A DNA stretch of 64,000 nt. Source: Moraxella sp035181385. Its GTDB lineage: Bacteria; Pseudomonadota; Gammaproteobacteria; Pseudomonadales; Moraxellaceae. The stretch covers positions 124,001 through 188,000 of the forward strand of contig NZ_JAXCJK010000003.1 of NCBI RefSeq assembly GCF_035181385.1, given 5' to 3'. Positions within the stretch are counted from its first letter, which is position 1, and every line of letters starts with the position of its first letter. The notes under the pieces were generated by a model that worked only from the letters and a program-made list of their open reading frames with translations, was not told the DNA's origin and ran no database searches. Positions 17,550-27,092 of this stretch are shown here, one piece after another. The translations under genes and the position numbers were made by a program.

Positions 17550-17570
17550 AAAATTGATTGGTTGCTAGAA

Positions 17571-18914
17571 TCAAATACTTTCACCACGCCATAAATCGTC
17601 TAAGGTTTCACGCATACGCACCAAGCGGTGTGTACCATTGTCCGTCATGACTTCTGCTGGGCGTGGGCGAGTGTTATAGTTGCTTGCCATGGTAAAGCCA
17701 TATGCCCCAGCTCCTGTAACCGTGAGCAAATCGCCAACAGTTAATGACAAATATCTGTCTTTGCCAATAAAGTCACTGGACTCGCATACCGCACCAACAA
17801 TATCCCAAGTTTGAGCGGTTGGGACTGTCTCATTTTCACATGGCAAATTGGCAGGAATGATTGCCATTACCGATTCATACAAAGCAGGGCGAATCAGCTC
17901 ACTCATAGACGCATCAACGATGGCAAAGTTTTTATGTTCGGTAGGTTTTAGCACATCAACTTTGGTCAAAAGCACACCAGCGTTAGCGGCAATATTACGC
18001 CCTGGTTCTAGATGCAAACCTATGTTGTATTTGGCTTGCAGGGTAAGTAATTTTGGTAGCAGTGCTTCGGCAAATTCATGCACACTGACAGGATTTTCAT
18101 CAATATAACGCACACCCAAGCCACCACCTAGATCAAGATGTTGCAAGTTGATGCCATGAGTGTGCAACTCATCAATCAGCTCAATCATTTTATCAAGTGC
18201 ATCAATAAACGGCTTCACTTCGGTGAGCTGTGAACCGATATGGCAGTCAATGCCGATAATATTAAGATTTGGTAGGCTTTTGGCGTATTTATAAGCTGTT
18301 ATTGCCATATCGTGAGAGATGCCAAATTTGTTGTCTTTCATGCCTGTTGAGATGTATGGGTGTGTTTTGGCATCAACATCTGGGTTGATACGCAAGGCAA
18401 TCGGAGCAATTTTTCCTAGATTTTGAGCAACTTGATTGATGGTATCAAGCTCGCTGAGAGCTTCAACATTAAAACACCCAATGCCTGCTTCTAGTGCCTT
18501 TTGTATGTCTGCTGGGCTTTTGCCCACACCAGAATACACCACGCGTGAGACATCACCACCTGCTTTCATCACTCGTGCCAACTCTCCTGATGATACGATA
18601 TCAAAGCCTGCACCTGCTTGGGCGAGCGTAGCCAGTACAGCAAGGTTGGCATTGGCTTTAACTGCATAGCAGATTTGCACATCGTTTAAGGCACTAAAAC
18701 TCTCCACATAGGCGGTGTAATTGGCAAGTAGGGCATTCTTAGAGTAGGCATAAAGTGGCGTGCCATATACTTGGGCGAGTGTGTTTGTATTCACACCGTC
18801 AATGTGAAGTTTGCCGTTTTGATAATCAATAAAAGGCAGGGTGTCGGTTAATTTTTGTGCGTTAATGGTCAGTGCACCATCGTGATTTTGGCTGGCTGTA
18901 CTAAAAGTCATCAT
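17571..18914 (-). CDS. lysA: Diaminopimelate decarboxylase LysA
   Basis: A 447-residue PLP enzyme (alanine racemase-like fold III) that makes lysine from meso-diaminopimelate. Seen motifs are the PLP-lysine YAVKANANLAVL, the GVGKS region, HIGSQLTE, the LDLGGGLGVRY PLP-phosphate loop, EPGR and the late VGAVCESSDF with the active-site Cys. Length is within the usual range, with about 25 extra residues at the N-terminus. It follows lptM and precedes dapF. Confidence 0.96.
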   Translation of the reverse strand: MMTFSTASQNHDGALTINAQKLTDTLPFIDYQNGKLHIDGVNTNTLAQVYGTPLYAYSKNALLANYTAYVESFSALNDVQICYAVKANANLAVLATLAQAGAGFDIVSSGELARVMKAGGDVSRVVYSGVGKSPADIQKALEAGIGCFNVEALSELDTINQVAQNLGKIAPIALRINPDVDAKTHPYISTGMKDNKFGISHDMAITAYKYAKSLPNLNIIGIDCHIGSQLTEVKPFIDALDKMIELIDELHTHGINLQHLDLGGGLGVRYIDENPVSVHEFAEALLPKLLTLQAKYNIGLHLEPGRNIAANAGVLLTKVDVLKPTEHKNFAIVDASMSELIRPALYESVMAIIPANLPCENETVPTAQTWDIVGAVCESSDFIGKDRYLSLTVGDLLTVTGAGAYGFTMASNYNTRPRPAEVMTDNGTHRLVRMRETLDDLWRGESI

Positions 18915-19081
18915 CTTATCTCGTTGTTTTTATCTCATTGTTTGGCCAGTTAAAAGCTTTGGCAATTTAGGGTCTAAATGATTAAATTAAAAGGCTGGGC
19001 GGTGATTAAAGCAAAGTTAAAGTTAAAAAAAAGTGTGATTGTGTTGCTGTTGTACTTATTTCTTTTTTGATTTAAAAAATA

Positions 19082-19246
19082 TCAACCATTGCTTGGGCTA
19101 TTGATGACTGCATCTAAGGTGGATTCATCAATAATATTTGAATTTAACTTTGTGGGGGTGGGCGTATTTGGTAAATATAACGCACCTTTTTGACCACAGG
19201 CGGATAACAAGGCACAAAGCATGGCTAAAATAAGGGTGTTTTCCAT
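19082..19246 (-). CDS. lptM: LPS translocon maturation chaperone LptM (small lipoprotein)
   Basis: A 54-residue ORF on the - strand: a short signal ending in LLSAC (Cys17), followed directly by GQKGALYLP, the signature of the LptM/YifL/LppL family (usual form CGxKGPLYxP). A polar tail follows. LptM binds and helps oxidise the LptD/E translocon of the outer membrane. Its place ahead of lysA-dapF-xerC matches the Pseudomonas order. No clear ribosome binding site is visible before the first ATG; the second ATG (residue 9) would leave too short a signal peptide. Confidence 0.87.
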   Translation of the reverse strand: MENTLILAMLCALLSACGQKGALYLPNTPTPTKLNSNIIDESTLDAVINSPSNG

Positions 19247-19404
19247 GGTGATTTTTTGTTAAAAATTGCAAAAATATTTTACCTAAATTTTATTAAAATA
19301 CCAATAAATTTTCGTTAATTACAGCTAAGTTTATGATTATCAAAGAAAAACACATGACAAAAATTGATAATTTCTTAAAGGTTAAAGACTTTTGATGATT
19401 TTAT

Positions 19405-19413
19405 TGCTATAAT
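19405..19413 (+). promoter_or_regulatory. Extended -10 promoter element of ackA
   Basis: TGC-TATAAT lies 75 bases before the ackA start. It repeats the TGCTATAATG string found before trhP, the DUF4298 gene and tsaD. Confidence 0.6.
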
Positions 19414-19487
19414 GCTAAAGAAAAAGACTGATTTATTTTTATTAGCAGTCAATCCAATTTAGACAAGTAATGCAATAGGAAACGACA

Positions 19488-20675
19488 ATGGCATTAATCA
19501 ACCCAACACTGGTATTAAACTGTGGTTCTTCATCATTAAAATACGCCTTGATCAGTGAAGATGGTGAAACTCGTATTGAGGGCTTGGCAGAAGCACTTGG
19601 AAATAGTGATGCACGCATTAAACATAAGGGTCTTGATGGCTCTAAGGTTGAGATTAATATTCCAAACTCAGGTGCTCATACAGAAGCACTTCAAATCATT
19701 TTAGGTGAGCTTATCGCCGAGCATAAGCCTGTGGCAGTAGGCCATCGTGTGGTTCATGGTGGTGATAAATTCACCAAAGCAACCATCATTAATGATGAGG
19801 TGTTAAGTCATATTGAAGAGCTTGCCAGCCTTGCACCATTGCATAACCCTGCTAATGCCGCAGGAATCAAGGCGATTAATGAACTATTCCCAGGGTTGCC
19901 ACAGGTTGCTATTTTTGATACAGCGTTTCACCAAACCATGCCCGATGTTGCGTTCCGTTACGCCATTCCAAAAGAGCTTTATGAAAAAGACCGTATTCGT
20001 CGCTACGGTTTTCACGGCTCTTCACATGCTTATGTATCAAATCGTGCCAGTGAATTGACCAGCAAAGATGGTCAGCATGGCTGGTTGGTGGCGCATCTTG
20101 GCAATGGTTGCTCAGCAACAGCCATCTATAACGGCAAGAGCCTTGACACTTCAATGGGTTTGACGCCACTAGAAGGTCTGATGATGGGTACTCGCTCAGG
20201 TGATGTAGACCCAAGCTTGCACATTCATTTGCATCGTACATTAGGTTTGTCCATTGAAGAAATTGACACGCTATTGAATAAAAAAAGCGGTATTTTAGGT
20301 GTCTCTGGGCTATCAAATGATATGCGTACCGTTGAGCAGGCTGCCGATGAAGGCAATCAAGATGCAATCCTTGCTCTAGATATTTTTGCTTATCGTGTGG
20401 CTAAATATTTGGCAAGTTTAAGCTGTGCTTTGCCTGATTTTACAGGCATTGCCTTTACAGGAGGTGTGGGTGAGAATGCAGCGGTCATGCGTGCTAGCAT
20501 TGTTGGTCATTTACGCCATTTTGGTATCAAAATCAATGAGGCTAAGAATGCTGAGTTGTCTCGGGGTGCAGAAGGTAGCTTCCACGCTGATGATTCGTCA
20601 GTTGAGCTGTGGGTAATCCCAACCGATGAAGAATACCAAATCATGAGCGAATCTCGTGCAGCGTTAGGCTTGTAG
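19488..20675 (+). CDS. ackA: Acetate kinase AckA
   Basis: A 395-residue kinase interconverting acetate plus ATP and acetyl phosphate. It has the opening VLNCGSSSLKYAL, the GHRVVHGG segment, the FDTAFHQTMP motif, YGFHGSSHAYVS and the C-terminal FTGGVGENAAVMR. AGGAAACG before the ATG is the ribosome binding site. With pta downstream it forms the reversible acetate/acetyl-CoA path, and enzymes of this type also act on propionate. Confidence 0.97.
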   Translation: MALINPTLVLNCGSSSLKYALISEDGETRIEGLAEALGNSDARIKHKGLDGSKVEINIPNSGAHTEALQIILGELIAEHKPVAVGHRVVHGGDKFTKATIINDEVLSHIEELASLAPLHNPANAAGIKAINELFPGLPQVAIFDTAFHQTMPDVAFRYAIPKELYEKDRIRRYGFHGSSHAYVSNRASELTSKDGQHGWLVAHLGNGCSATAIYNGKSLDTSMGLTPLEGLMMGTRSGDVDPSLHIHLHRTLGLSIEEIDTLLNKKSGILGVSGLSNDMRTVEQAADEGNQDAILALDIFAYRVAKYLASLSCALPDFTGIAFTGGVGENAAVMRASIVGHLRHFGIKINEAKNAELSRGAEGSFHADDSSVELWVIPTDEEYQIMSESRAALGL

Positions 20676-20889
20676 ACCCTAAATAAAAGCAAAATAAAAG
20701 CTTGAGCATTTTTTGGCTTGATATTGGTTGTGTTGTGCAGAGCGACCTTAAAGGCAAACTGTCTGACAAGATGAATTATCCTTTGGTTTGTCATCTTTTA
20801 AAGTAAGGCTACTGCGGTTATTGTGATCATAAAAATATGTTTGCCGGTGGTGCATCAAGCTATTGTTTAATCATTTGTTAAGGAAAGTC

Positions 20890-22359
20890 ATGAAAACATT
20901 ACTACTAATTCCAACAACTCGTCAAGTGAACATTGATAATTTGGCACAAAATGTCGCTCAATTATTGGACGCTTCGGTGCTAAACATTCCAAGTCATCAT
21001 GAGCTTGGCGATGCCATCAGTCAAGGGGGGCTAGACAGTCTGCTTGAGTCGTTTATTGCCAAGCAAAATGCCCCTGTGAATGTGGTGGCAGGTGTTATGG
21101 CTGATGAAAATGCACCATTTGCCAATGAAGTAAACAGTGAGTTGGCAACAGGTCTTGATGCTCAAATCATTCTTGTGGGTGATGATTCTTCTCGTATGCG
21201 ACTGTTTGCATCTGCCTTTGGTGGCATCAAGGGTGAGCGTATTTGGGGTTTGATTGGCACTTCTGAATTATCTGGTACACTACAAGTGGTAGCACGCACC
21301 GATGTAGATGGTCAGCTGTCTGAAATTGATACTAATGCTTTTGAGGCCTACAAGACCGCTGAGCGTACTCAAAAATTATCGCCATATGCGTTTCGCAATC
21401 AGGTGGTGCGTTTGGCCCAGTCTGCTAAAAAACGCATTGTTCTGCCAGAAGGCGATGAGCCACGCACCATTGAAGCGGCGACAATTTGTCAAAATCGTGG
21501 CATTGCACAATGCGTACTACTTGGCGATGCTGCTAAAATCCGTGCGGTAGCCGAGCAGCGTGGCGTGGTGTTGCCATCAGATATTGAAATCATTGAGCCT
21601 AGTGCGATTATTGAGAAATATGTTGACCCAATGGTTGAGCGTCGTAAGGGTAAAATTGATCAAGAAGGTGCAAGAGTTGCCCTGCAAGATACGGTGTATC
21701 TTGGTACAATGATGTTACAAGTTGGTGATGTTGATGGCTTGGTTTCTGGTGCAGTGCATACCACAGCCGACACCATTCGCCCAGCATTTCAGTTGATTAA
21801 GACCGCACCAGAGTACAGTTCGGTGTCTTCTGTCTTCTTTATGTTGTTGCCTGAGCAAGTGGTTGTTTATGGCGACTGTGCAGTCAATCCAAATCCAACG
21901 GCCGAACAGCTTGCTGAAATTGCCATGCAATCGGCCGAATCTGCCAAAGCATTTGGTATTGATCCAAAAGTGGCGTTAATCAGCTACTCCACCATGGATT
22001 CAGGTTCAGGTCCTGATGTGGATACCGTTAAAGCGGCATTGGAAATCGTGCGTGAAAAAGCACCAACACTTAAAGTTGATGGTCCATTGCAATTTGACGC
22101 AGCATCTGTACCGAGTGTTGGTAAGCAAAAAGCACCAAACTCTGCTGTTGCAGGTGAAGCCAATGTGTTTATATTCCCTGATTTGAACACAGGCAATACC
22201 ACCTATAAGGCGGTACAGCGTACTGCAGGTGTGATTAGCGTAGGCCCTATGTTGCAAGGCTTGAATAAGCCTGTTAATGACCTGTCTCGTGGCTGTTTGG
22301 TAGATGATATTGTTTATACCATCGCTTTGACTGCCATTCAGGCGATTGGCAATAAATAA
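20890..22359 (+). CDS. pta: Phosphate acetyltransferase Pta, shortened N-terminal region
   Basis: A 489-residue enzyme converting acetyl-CoA and acetyl phosphate. The ATG at 20890 has AAGGAAAG before it and was preferred over an upstream in-frame codon. The catalytic PTA domain (about residues 165-489) is complete: RIVLPEGDEPRTIEAA, GLVSGAVHTTADTIRPAFQ, NPNPTAEQLAEIA, SYSTMDSGSGPDV and FPDLNTGNTTYKAVQR. E. coli Pta has about 714 residues. Here the N-terminal P-loop-like domain is degenerate (IPTTRQVN where IPTGTSVG is usual) and the central DRTGG domain is absent or much reduced. It follows ackA by 214 bases. Confidence 0.93.
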   Translation: MKTLLLIPTTRQVNIDNLAQNVAQLLDASVLNIPSHHELGDAISQGGLDSLLESFIAKQNAPVNVVAGVMADENAPFANEVNSELATGLDAQIILVGDDSSRMRLFASAFGGIKGERIWGLIGTSELSGTLQVVARTDVDGQLSEIDTNAFEAYKTAERTQKLSPYAFRNQVVRLAQSAKKRIVLPEGDEPRTIEAATICQNRGIAQCVLLGDAAKIRAVAEQRGVVLPSDIEIIEPSAIIEKYVDPMVERRKGKIDQEGARVALQDTVYLGTMMLQVGDVDGLVSGAVHTTADTIRPAFQLIKTAPEYSSVSSVFFMLLPEQVVVYGDCAVNPNPTAEQLAEIAMQSAESAKAFGIDPKVALISYSTMDSGSGPDVDTVKAALEIVREKAPTLKVDGPLQFDAASVPSVGKQKAPNSAVAGEANVFIFPDLNTGNTTYKAVQRTAGVISVGPMLQGLNKPVNDLSRGCLVDDIVYTIALTAIQAIGNK

Positions 22360-22383
22360 GCATGATTAGGTGCCTAAATCGCA

Positions 22384-22417
22384 CAACAAAACCCTGTCAA
22401 ACGACAGGGTTTTGTTG
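22384..22417. terminator. Bidirectional hairpin terminator between pta and mrcA
   Basis: A 15-bp perfect stem (CAACAAAACCCTGTC with its complement) has a four-base loop. It is A-rich on one side and T-rich on the other, so it can end the pta transcript and the convergent mrcA transcript. Confidence 0.8.
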
Positions 22418-22469
22418 TATGAAAAGATTGTATTGGGCATCGGTCGGCTAATGAAGCATGAAAGGCTAA

Positions 22470-24887
22470 TCAAGGGCTTGATTTTTGACCAGCTGGTACA
22501 TCGTCGGTAAAGTTGATGATGTGCTGAGTTGCTTTCTTGGATTTTGAGCGGTTATCGGCCGAAACCCATTGTACGGGCGTGTCATGCAACTGCTGGCGAG
22601 TAAAATTCATCCAAATTGGTAATGCCGCCACACCGCCATATTCACCTGCACCCATAGGGGCGGGGTTATCAAAGCCAACCCATACGACAGTTGAGCTTGT
22701 TGGGTGTACGCCAGCAAACCACGCATCTTTAGCTTGGTTGGTTGTACCTGTTTTGCCACCAACATCAGCACGACCCAACGCTAAGGCCTTTTTGGCCGTG
22801 CCACTTGTGATGACTTCACGCAACATTCCTGCCATTTCGTAAGATGTTTTTTGACTGATGACTCGTGGTGCTTGGTTGGCGTTGGCATACAAAGCAGGGG
22901 AGATGGGTTTTAGGCGGTCGTGCTTGGGGGTTGCGTTTGGTTGATTGTCTTGTGTGATAGACTTATCTTTTTGATTTTGACCAAAGGATATGGCAAGCGA
23001 TCTATTTAAATGTTTTAGGTTGTCATTAAAACACAATGCACACGCCTGAACAGGGTTGGCCTGAAAAATAACTGTGTTTTTAAAATCATAAATGCGTTCG
23101 ATAAAATAGGGCTGTATTCGATGACCGCCATTAATTAAGGTTGCAAAGCCTGTCGCCATTTGTAGTGGCGTAACACTGGCTGCACCAAGTGCAAGTGCCA
23201 ATGTTGTGGGCAGGCGTTCTTTTTCTAAGCCCATCATATTAAGTGTCTGCCGTGCATTGTCAATGCCTGTTGATTGCAACAAGCGAATTGACGGTGTGTT
23301 ACGAGACAAAGCAAGTGCACGGCGTATGGGCATGGCACCTGTATAATTACCATCGGCATTTTTGGGCCGCCAGTTACCAATACTGATGGCGGCATCAGAT
23401 ATGAGACTGTCTGGGGTGAATTTGCCTGTTTCAAGGGCAGCGGCATAGATGAGTGGTTTGATGATAGAGCCAGGTTGGCGATAACCTTGGGTAACACGGT
23501 TAAATTTACTGTGATTAAAATTAAAGCCACCAACAAGTGCTCTTACTGCACCATTATCAGGGTGAATGGATACTAAGGCACCTTGAATTGATGGTGGCTG
23601 TGCCAATCGCCAAGTGTTTTTTTCTTTATTCAGCGGTGTTACACGCACAATATTGCCAACTTGAAGCATCTGATGCGGGTTGGTAAAATAGCTACCAGCA
23701 CGACCAGGTCCAAGTGAGCGACGCGCCCAGTTCATGCCACCAGACCAAGCCACATTGATGATGTTGCCTGATTGTAATTTGGCTTGAAATCCGCTGTTTG
23801 TTACTTTAATGACCTGAGCGGCATACATGTTATCATAAGTGCTAAAATTATTTAGTTTACCAGACTTGGCTTCTATCCCTTGCCAGCCATTACCATGGCG
23901 AGCATCATAGCTTTTTAGACCTGAAATCAGTGCATCTTCGGCAGCAATTTGTTCGTTGCTATTAACGGTCAGTTGTATACGCCAACCGCTGTCCATGACT
24001 TGCTTGCCATATTTTTCTACCAAACTACTACGAGCCATTTCTGCCAAATAGGGCATATTTAGATCAAGTTTTTCACGATACAAATGCAGTCCAATCGGTG
24101 CATTGATTGCCTCATCATGCTCGGCTTTGCTGATGTGTCCGTCTTGGAGCATTCTTCCAATAATCCAGTTTCGGCGAGTTAAGGCTCGTTGTGGATTAGC
24201 GACAGGATTGTAAGCAGAAGGGGCTTTTGGTAGGCCTGCAATCATTGCCATCTCAGCAATGGTTAATTTGTCTAAAGTTTTGCTAAAATAAACACGAGCA
24301 GCAGCGGCCACACCGTAAGAGCCTTCACCCAGATAAATCTTGTTGACATAAAGCGTCAAGATTTCATCTTTGGTCATCTCGTTTTCAATTTTGCGAGCAA
24401 TGAATAATTCGGTCAGCTTTCTGTTTAAGGTACGCTCGGTGCTTAAAAAATAGTTTTTGGCAACTTGCATGGTGATGGTTGAGCCACCTGTTTGTGTGTC
24501 ATCGTTGGTAATCACTTCGGTAATGGCACGCCCAATACCTTTGACACTGATGCCACTATGTTCAAAGAAACTCGAATCTTCTGCGGACAAAAAGGCATTA
24601 ATGAGCTGTTTGGGCATTTGCTCATAAGTGACAGGCATTGAAAAACGGTTGCCGTATTGGCCGATGAGCTTGTTGTCCGCTGTGTAGATTTGCAATGGCA
24701 TCTCAAATTTGCTGGTGTTGATATTTTTGACATCAGGCAGATTTGGTTGTAGATACATTGCCATGCCATAAAAACCAATAGGAAAAGCAAGCACCAAAAT
24801 CAAGATGAATGCAATGATTGCAACCAAAAACCGAAAAATTATGGAAAGTATTGATGCGTTAAGTGGGGTGTCTGGAGTGTCAGTCAT
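22470..24887 (-). CDS. mrcA: Penicillin-binding protein 1a (class A)
   Basis: A bifunctional peptidoglycan synthase of 805 residues from the ATG chosen here. An N-terminal transmembrane helix is followed by the GT51 glycosyltransferase with catalytic Glu in LSAEDSSFFEHSG and the segment EILTLYVNKIYLGEGSYGV. The transpeptidase has Ser in SIIKPLIYAAAL (SxxK), SRN and KTGTT. An in-frame GTG at 24935 would add 16 residues; neither start has a good ribosome binding site. It lies alone between pta and prpF. Confidence 0.94.
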   Translation of the reverse strand: MTDTPDTPLNASILSIIFRFLVAIIAFILILVLAFPIGFYGMAMYLQPNLPDVKNINTSKFEMPLQIYTADNKLIGQYGNRFSMPVTYEQMPKQLINAFLSAEDSSFFEHSGISVKGIGRAITEVITNDDTQTGGSTITMQVAKNYFLSTERTLNRKLTELFIARKIENEMTKDEILTLYVNKIYLGEGSYGVAAAARVYFSKTLDKLTIAEMAMIAGLPKAPSAYNPVANPQRALTRRNWIIGRMLQDGHISKAEHDEAINAPIGLHLYREKLDLNMPYLAEMARSSLVEKYGKQVMDSGWRIQLTVNSNEQIAAEDALISGLKSYDARHGNGWQGIEAKSGKLNNFSTYDNMYAAQVIKVTNSGFQAKLQSGNIINVAWSGGMNWARRSLGPGRAGSYFTNPHQMLQVGNIVRVTPLNKEKNTWRLAQPPSIQGALVSIHPDNGAVRALVGGFNFNHSKFNRVTQGYRQPGSIIKPLIYAAALETGKFTPDSLISDAAISIGNWRPKNADGNYTGAMPIRRALALSRNTPSIRLLQSTGIDNARQTLNMMGLEKERLPTTLALALGAASVTPLQMATGFATLINGGHRIQPYFIERIYDFKNTVIFQANPVQACALCFNDNLKHLNRSLAISFGQNQKDKSITQDNQPNATPKHDRLKPISPALYANANQAPRVISQKTSYEMAGMLREVITSGTAKKALALGRADVGGKTGTTNQAKDAWFAGVHPTSSTVVWVGFDNPAPMGAGEYGGVAALPIWMNFTRQQLHDTPVQWVSADNRSKSKKATQHIINFTDDVPAGQKSSP

Positions 24888-25095
24888 GGCATTGTTTTTT
24901 TTGGATTTGAGTACAAAGATGGGCTTAGGTGGCACGATTTTATTGGACCGAATTCAACTAATTTCCCATTTTACCATGTTGTGATAAAAATATCAGCATT
25001 GTGTGATATTTTATATGATTGTGTTTGTCATATCCCTTGGGTGTTTTTGATTGTTTAAAATGGGCAGACTTAAAAAGATTTGTTGTGGCTTTTAA

Positions 25096-26274
25096 TCATA
25101 TTTTAATCAAAAAACTATCCATAGGAACAAATACCTGCCCCACCATCAGCCGTCTTGCCGAACGGCTCATAGATACTTTGCGAGCGAGCCATTTGCCGTT
25201 CACGTATTCAGACTGTGCACCAACAGTAAGCACCCCTGATGGATGTCCAAAACAGACTTCTGTCAAATTCCCACCACCTGCCACATCATTGACAATCGTG
25301 CCGACTATCGTCCCTGCTGTACCGATTGCCACGCTAGCCGTACCCATCATCGCATGGTGCAACTGCCCCATACTCATCGCACGGGCTAATAGGTTGATGT
25401 CGTTTGCTTTGACTGTCTTTCCACTTGACGACACATAGTCGCAAGGCTCTGCAACCCAAGCGATTTTTGGCGTGTGTTGGCGAGTTTCGGCTTGCTCTAT
25501 ATCGTCAATCAAGCCCATTTTGACCGCCCCAAAGCTACGGATTTTTTCTAATTTGTCTAAAATTTCGCTGTTTGAATTGATGTCTTTTTGCAATTCTGTC
25601 CCTGTAAAACCCAAATCTTTGGCACGCAAAAATATCGTTGGAATGCCAGCATTGATAAGTGTTACTTCAAATTCACCCACATCAGGCACACTCAAAGTAT
25701 CTTTTAAATTGCCTGTTGGGAACATTTCGCCTGTATCTTCCACAGGGTCAATAAATTCAATTTTAATCTCGCTAGCTGGGAATGTTACACCGTCTAGCTC
25801 AAAATCGCCTGTTTCTACCACTTGTCCGTTTTTGATTGGAACATAGGCGATAATGGTTTTACCGATATTTTGTTGATAAATTCGTACTGTGCAAATGCCA
25901 TTGTCAGGGATTTTATCTTTTGCAATCAAGCCATTAAAAATCGCAAAACTGCCGACTGCCCCTGTCAAATTGCCACAGTTGCCCGACCAATCAATCATCG
26001 CCCTATCAATCGCCACTTGCCCAAACAGATAATTGACATCGTGCGTGCCGTCTGTGCAAGGCGAGATAATCACGACTTTGGAAGTGCTTGATGAGCCATT
26101 GCCCAGTCCGTCAATTTGCTTGCCGTAGGGGTCTGGACTGCCGACCACTCGGAGCAAAAATGCGTCTCGTGCTTGTCCTGCCACTTGGCAAGGCTCTGGC
26201 AAATCCGCCAAATTAAAAAATGTGCCTTTTGATGTGCCACCACGCATATAAGTGGCTGGGATTGGGGTTTGCAT
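25096..26274 (-). CDS. prpF: 2-methylaconitate isomerase PrpF
   Basis: A 392-residue cis-trans isomerase that links AcnD to the aconitases in the methylcitrate cycle. It begins with the family signature ATYMRGGTSKGTFF and keeps the SGNCGNLTGAVG and PSGVLTVGA regions with their conserved cysteine and serine. It is last in the - strand prp run. The ApeA-like gene separates it from acnD, next to which it usually lies. Confidence 0.95.
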   Translation of the reverse strand: MQTPIPATYMRGGTSKGTFFNLADLPEPCQVAGQARDAFLLRVVGSPDPYGKQIDGLGNGSSSTSKVVIISPCTDGTHDVNYLFGQVAIDRAMIDWSGNCGNLTGAVGSFAIFNGLIAKDKIPDNGICTVRIYQQNIGKTIIAYVPIKNGQVVETGDFELDGVTFPASEIKIEFIDPVEDTGEMFPTGNLKDTLSVPDVGEFEVTLINAGIPTIFLRAKDLGFTGTELQKDINSNSEILDKLEKIRSFGAVKMGLIDDIEQAETRQHTPKIAWVAEPCDYVSSSGKTVKANDINLLARAMSMGQLHHAMMGTASVAIGTAGTIVGTIVNDVAGGGNLTEVCFGHPSGVLTVGAQSEYVNGKWLARKVSMSRSARRLMVGQVFVPMDSFLIKI

Positions 26275-26339
26275 TTTGATTACTCCTTGATTAATCTGAT
26301 AACGAACTATAAAAATTGATGATGTATTTGCATTTGAGG

Positions 26340-27092
26340 TTATTCCTTAACTATGGGTAAATCTTTTATATCTTTTAGCTCCCAATTTGACTCAACAATT
26401 GCATCGATTTCTTCAACCGATAATCCAATCAAATGAAGTATATTAACAATAATTATTAAATAAACTTTTTGAGTAACATTAATTAATTGTTTGCCGTTTG
26501 CTCTTTTATTTTTTAAAACTTCGTCATAATGAGTAAGATAATTCCTAGTATCTAAGATTAAGTTAATCAATTTATTTTTCTGCTTACGCAAAATAATTAT
26601 ATCTTCAAATGGTTCAATAGTTCTTTGAATTCTTTTTCTAAAACTGATTTCATTTCCATGAAAAAACTTAGGCTCTAACCATTGTGAATATTTTTCTGGA
26701 CACACTCTTTTAAGTTCAGACACCAATAAACTAAATTCTTCTTCATTTAATAACTTTTCATTTGAAGTTCTACGATGAAGAGACTCTAAAGCTTGAGCCA
26801 AGAATAAAAACTGTGATTCACAATGTGTGTATTTACCATACATTATTGAAAAGAATAAATTTAGAGTTGGTTCTATGGTATTGTATAAATCAATCCATTT
26901 AGGTAAATATGATTCAAATTTATTTTCGACTTGATAAAACAAAAAAAGAGGTGTTTTAATATCTTGATTATCAAAATTATCGAAAAAATTAGAACTATGA
27001 TAAATTATTCTGGTTTTTTCTAAATTTAGCGAATCCTCATTGTTTTCATAAAGTGAGCAATAAACCTCTTCTATGGAAAGTGGAGTTTGCAT
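26340..27092 (-). CDS. ApeA-like HEPN half (second frame of the split gene)
   Basis: 250 residues, mainly helical, with the HEPN catalytic-type motif RNYLTH at 183-188. Its ATG lies inside the end of the first frame (22-base overlap), so it could be translated on its own by coupling. Domain order and the split are discussed under the combined entry. Confidence 0.6.
   Translation of the reverse strand: MQTPLSIEEVYCSLYENNEDSLNLEKTRIIYHSSNFFDNFDNQDIKTPLFLFYQVENKFESYLPKWIDLYNTIEPTLNLFFSIMYGKYTHCESQFLFLAQALESLHRRTSNEKLLNEEEFSLLVSELKRVCPEKYSQWLEPKFFHGNEISFRKRIQRTIEPFEDIIILRKQKNKLINLILDTRNYLTHYDEVLKNKRANGKQLINVTQKVYLIIIVNILHLIGLSVEEIDAIVESNWELKDIKDLPIVKE

Noticed and set aside
24893..24902. Run of eight T at the start of mrcA as a phase-variable switch
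   Set aside because: It lies before the preferred ATG, so it would affect only an unlikely upstream GTG start, and variation of an essential-type PBP is improbable.
25019..25438. 139-residue + strand ORF over the end of prpF
   Set aside because: Mostly antisense to prpF; no family resemblance.
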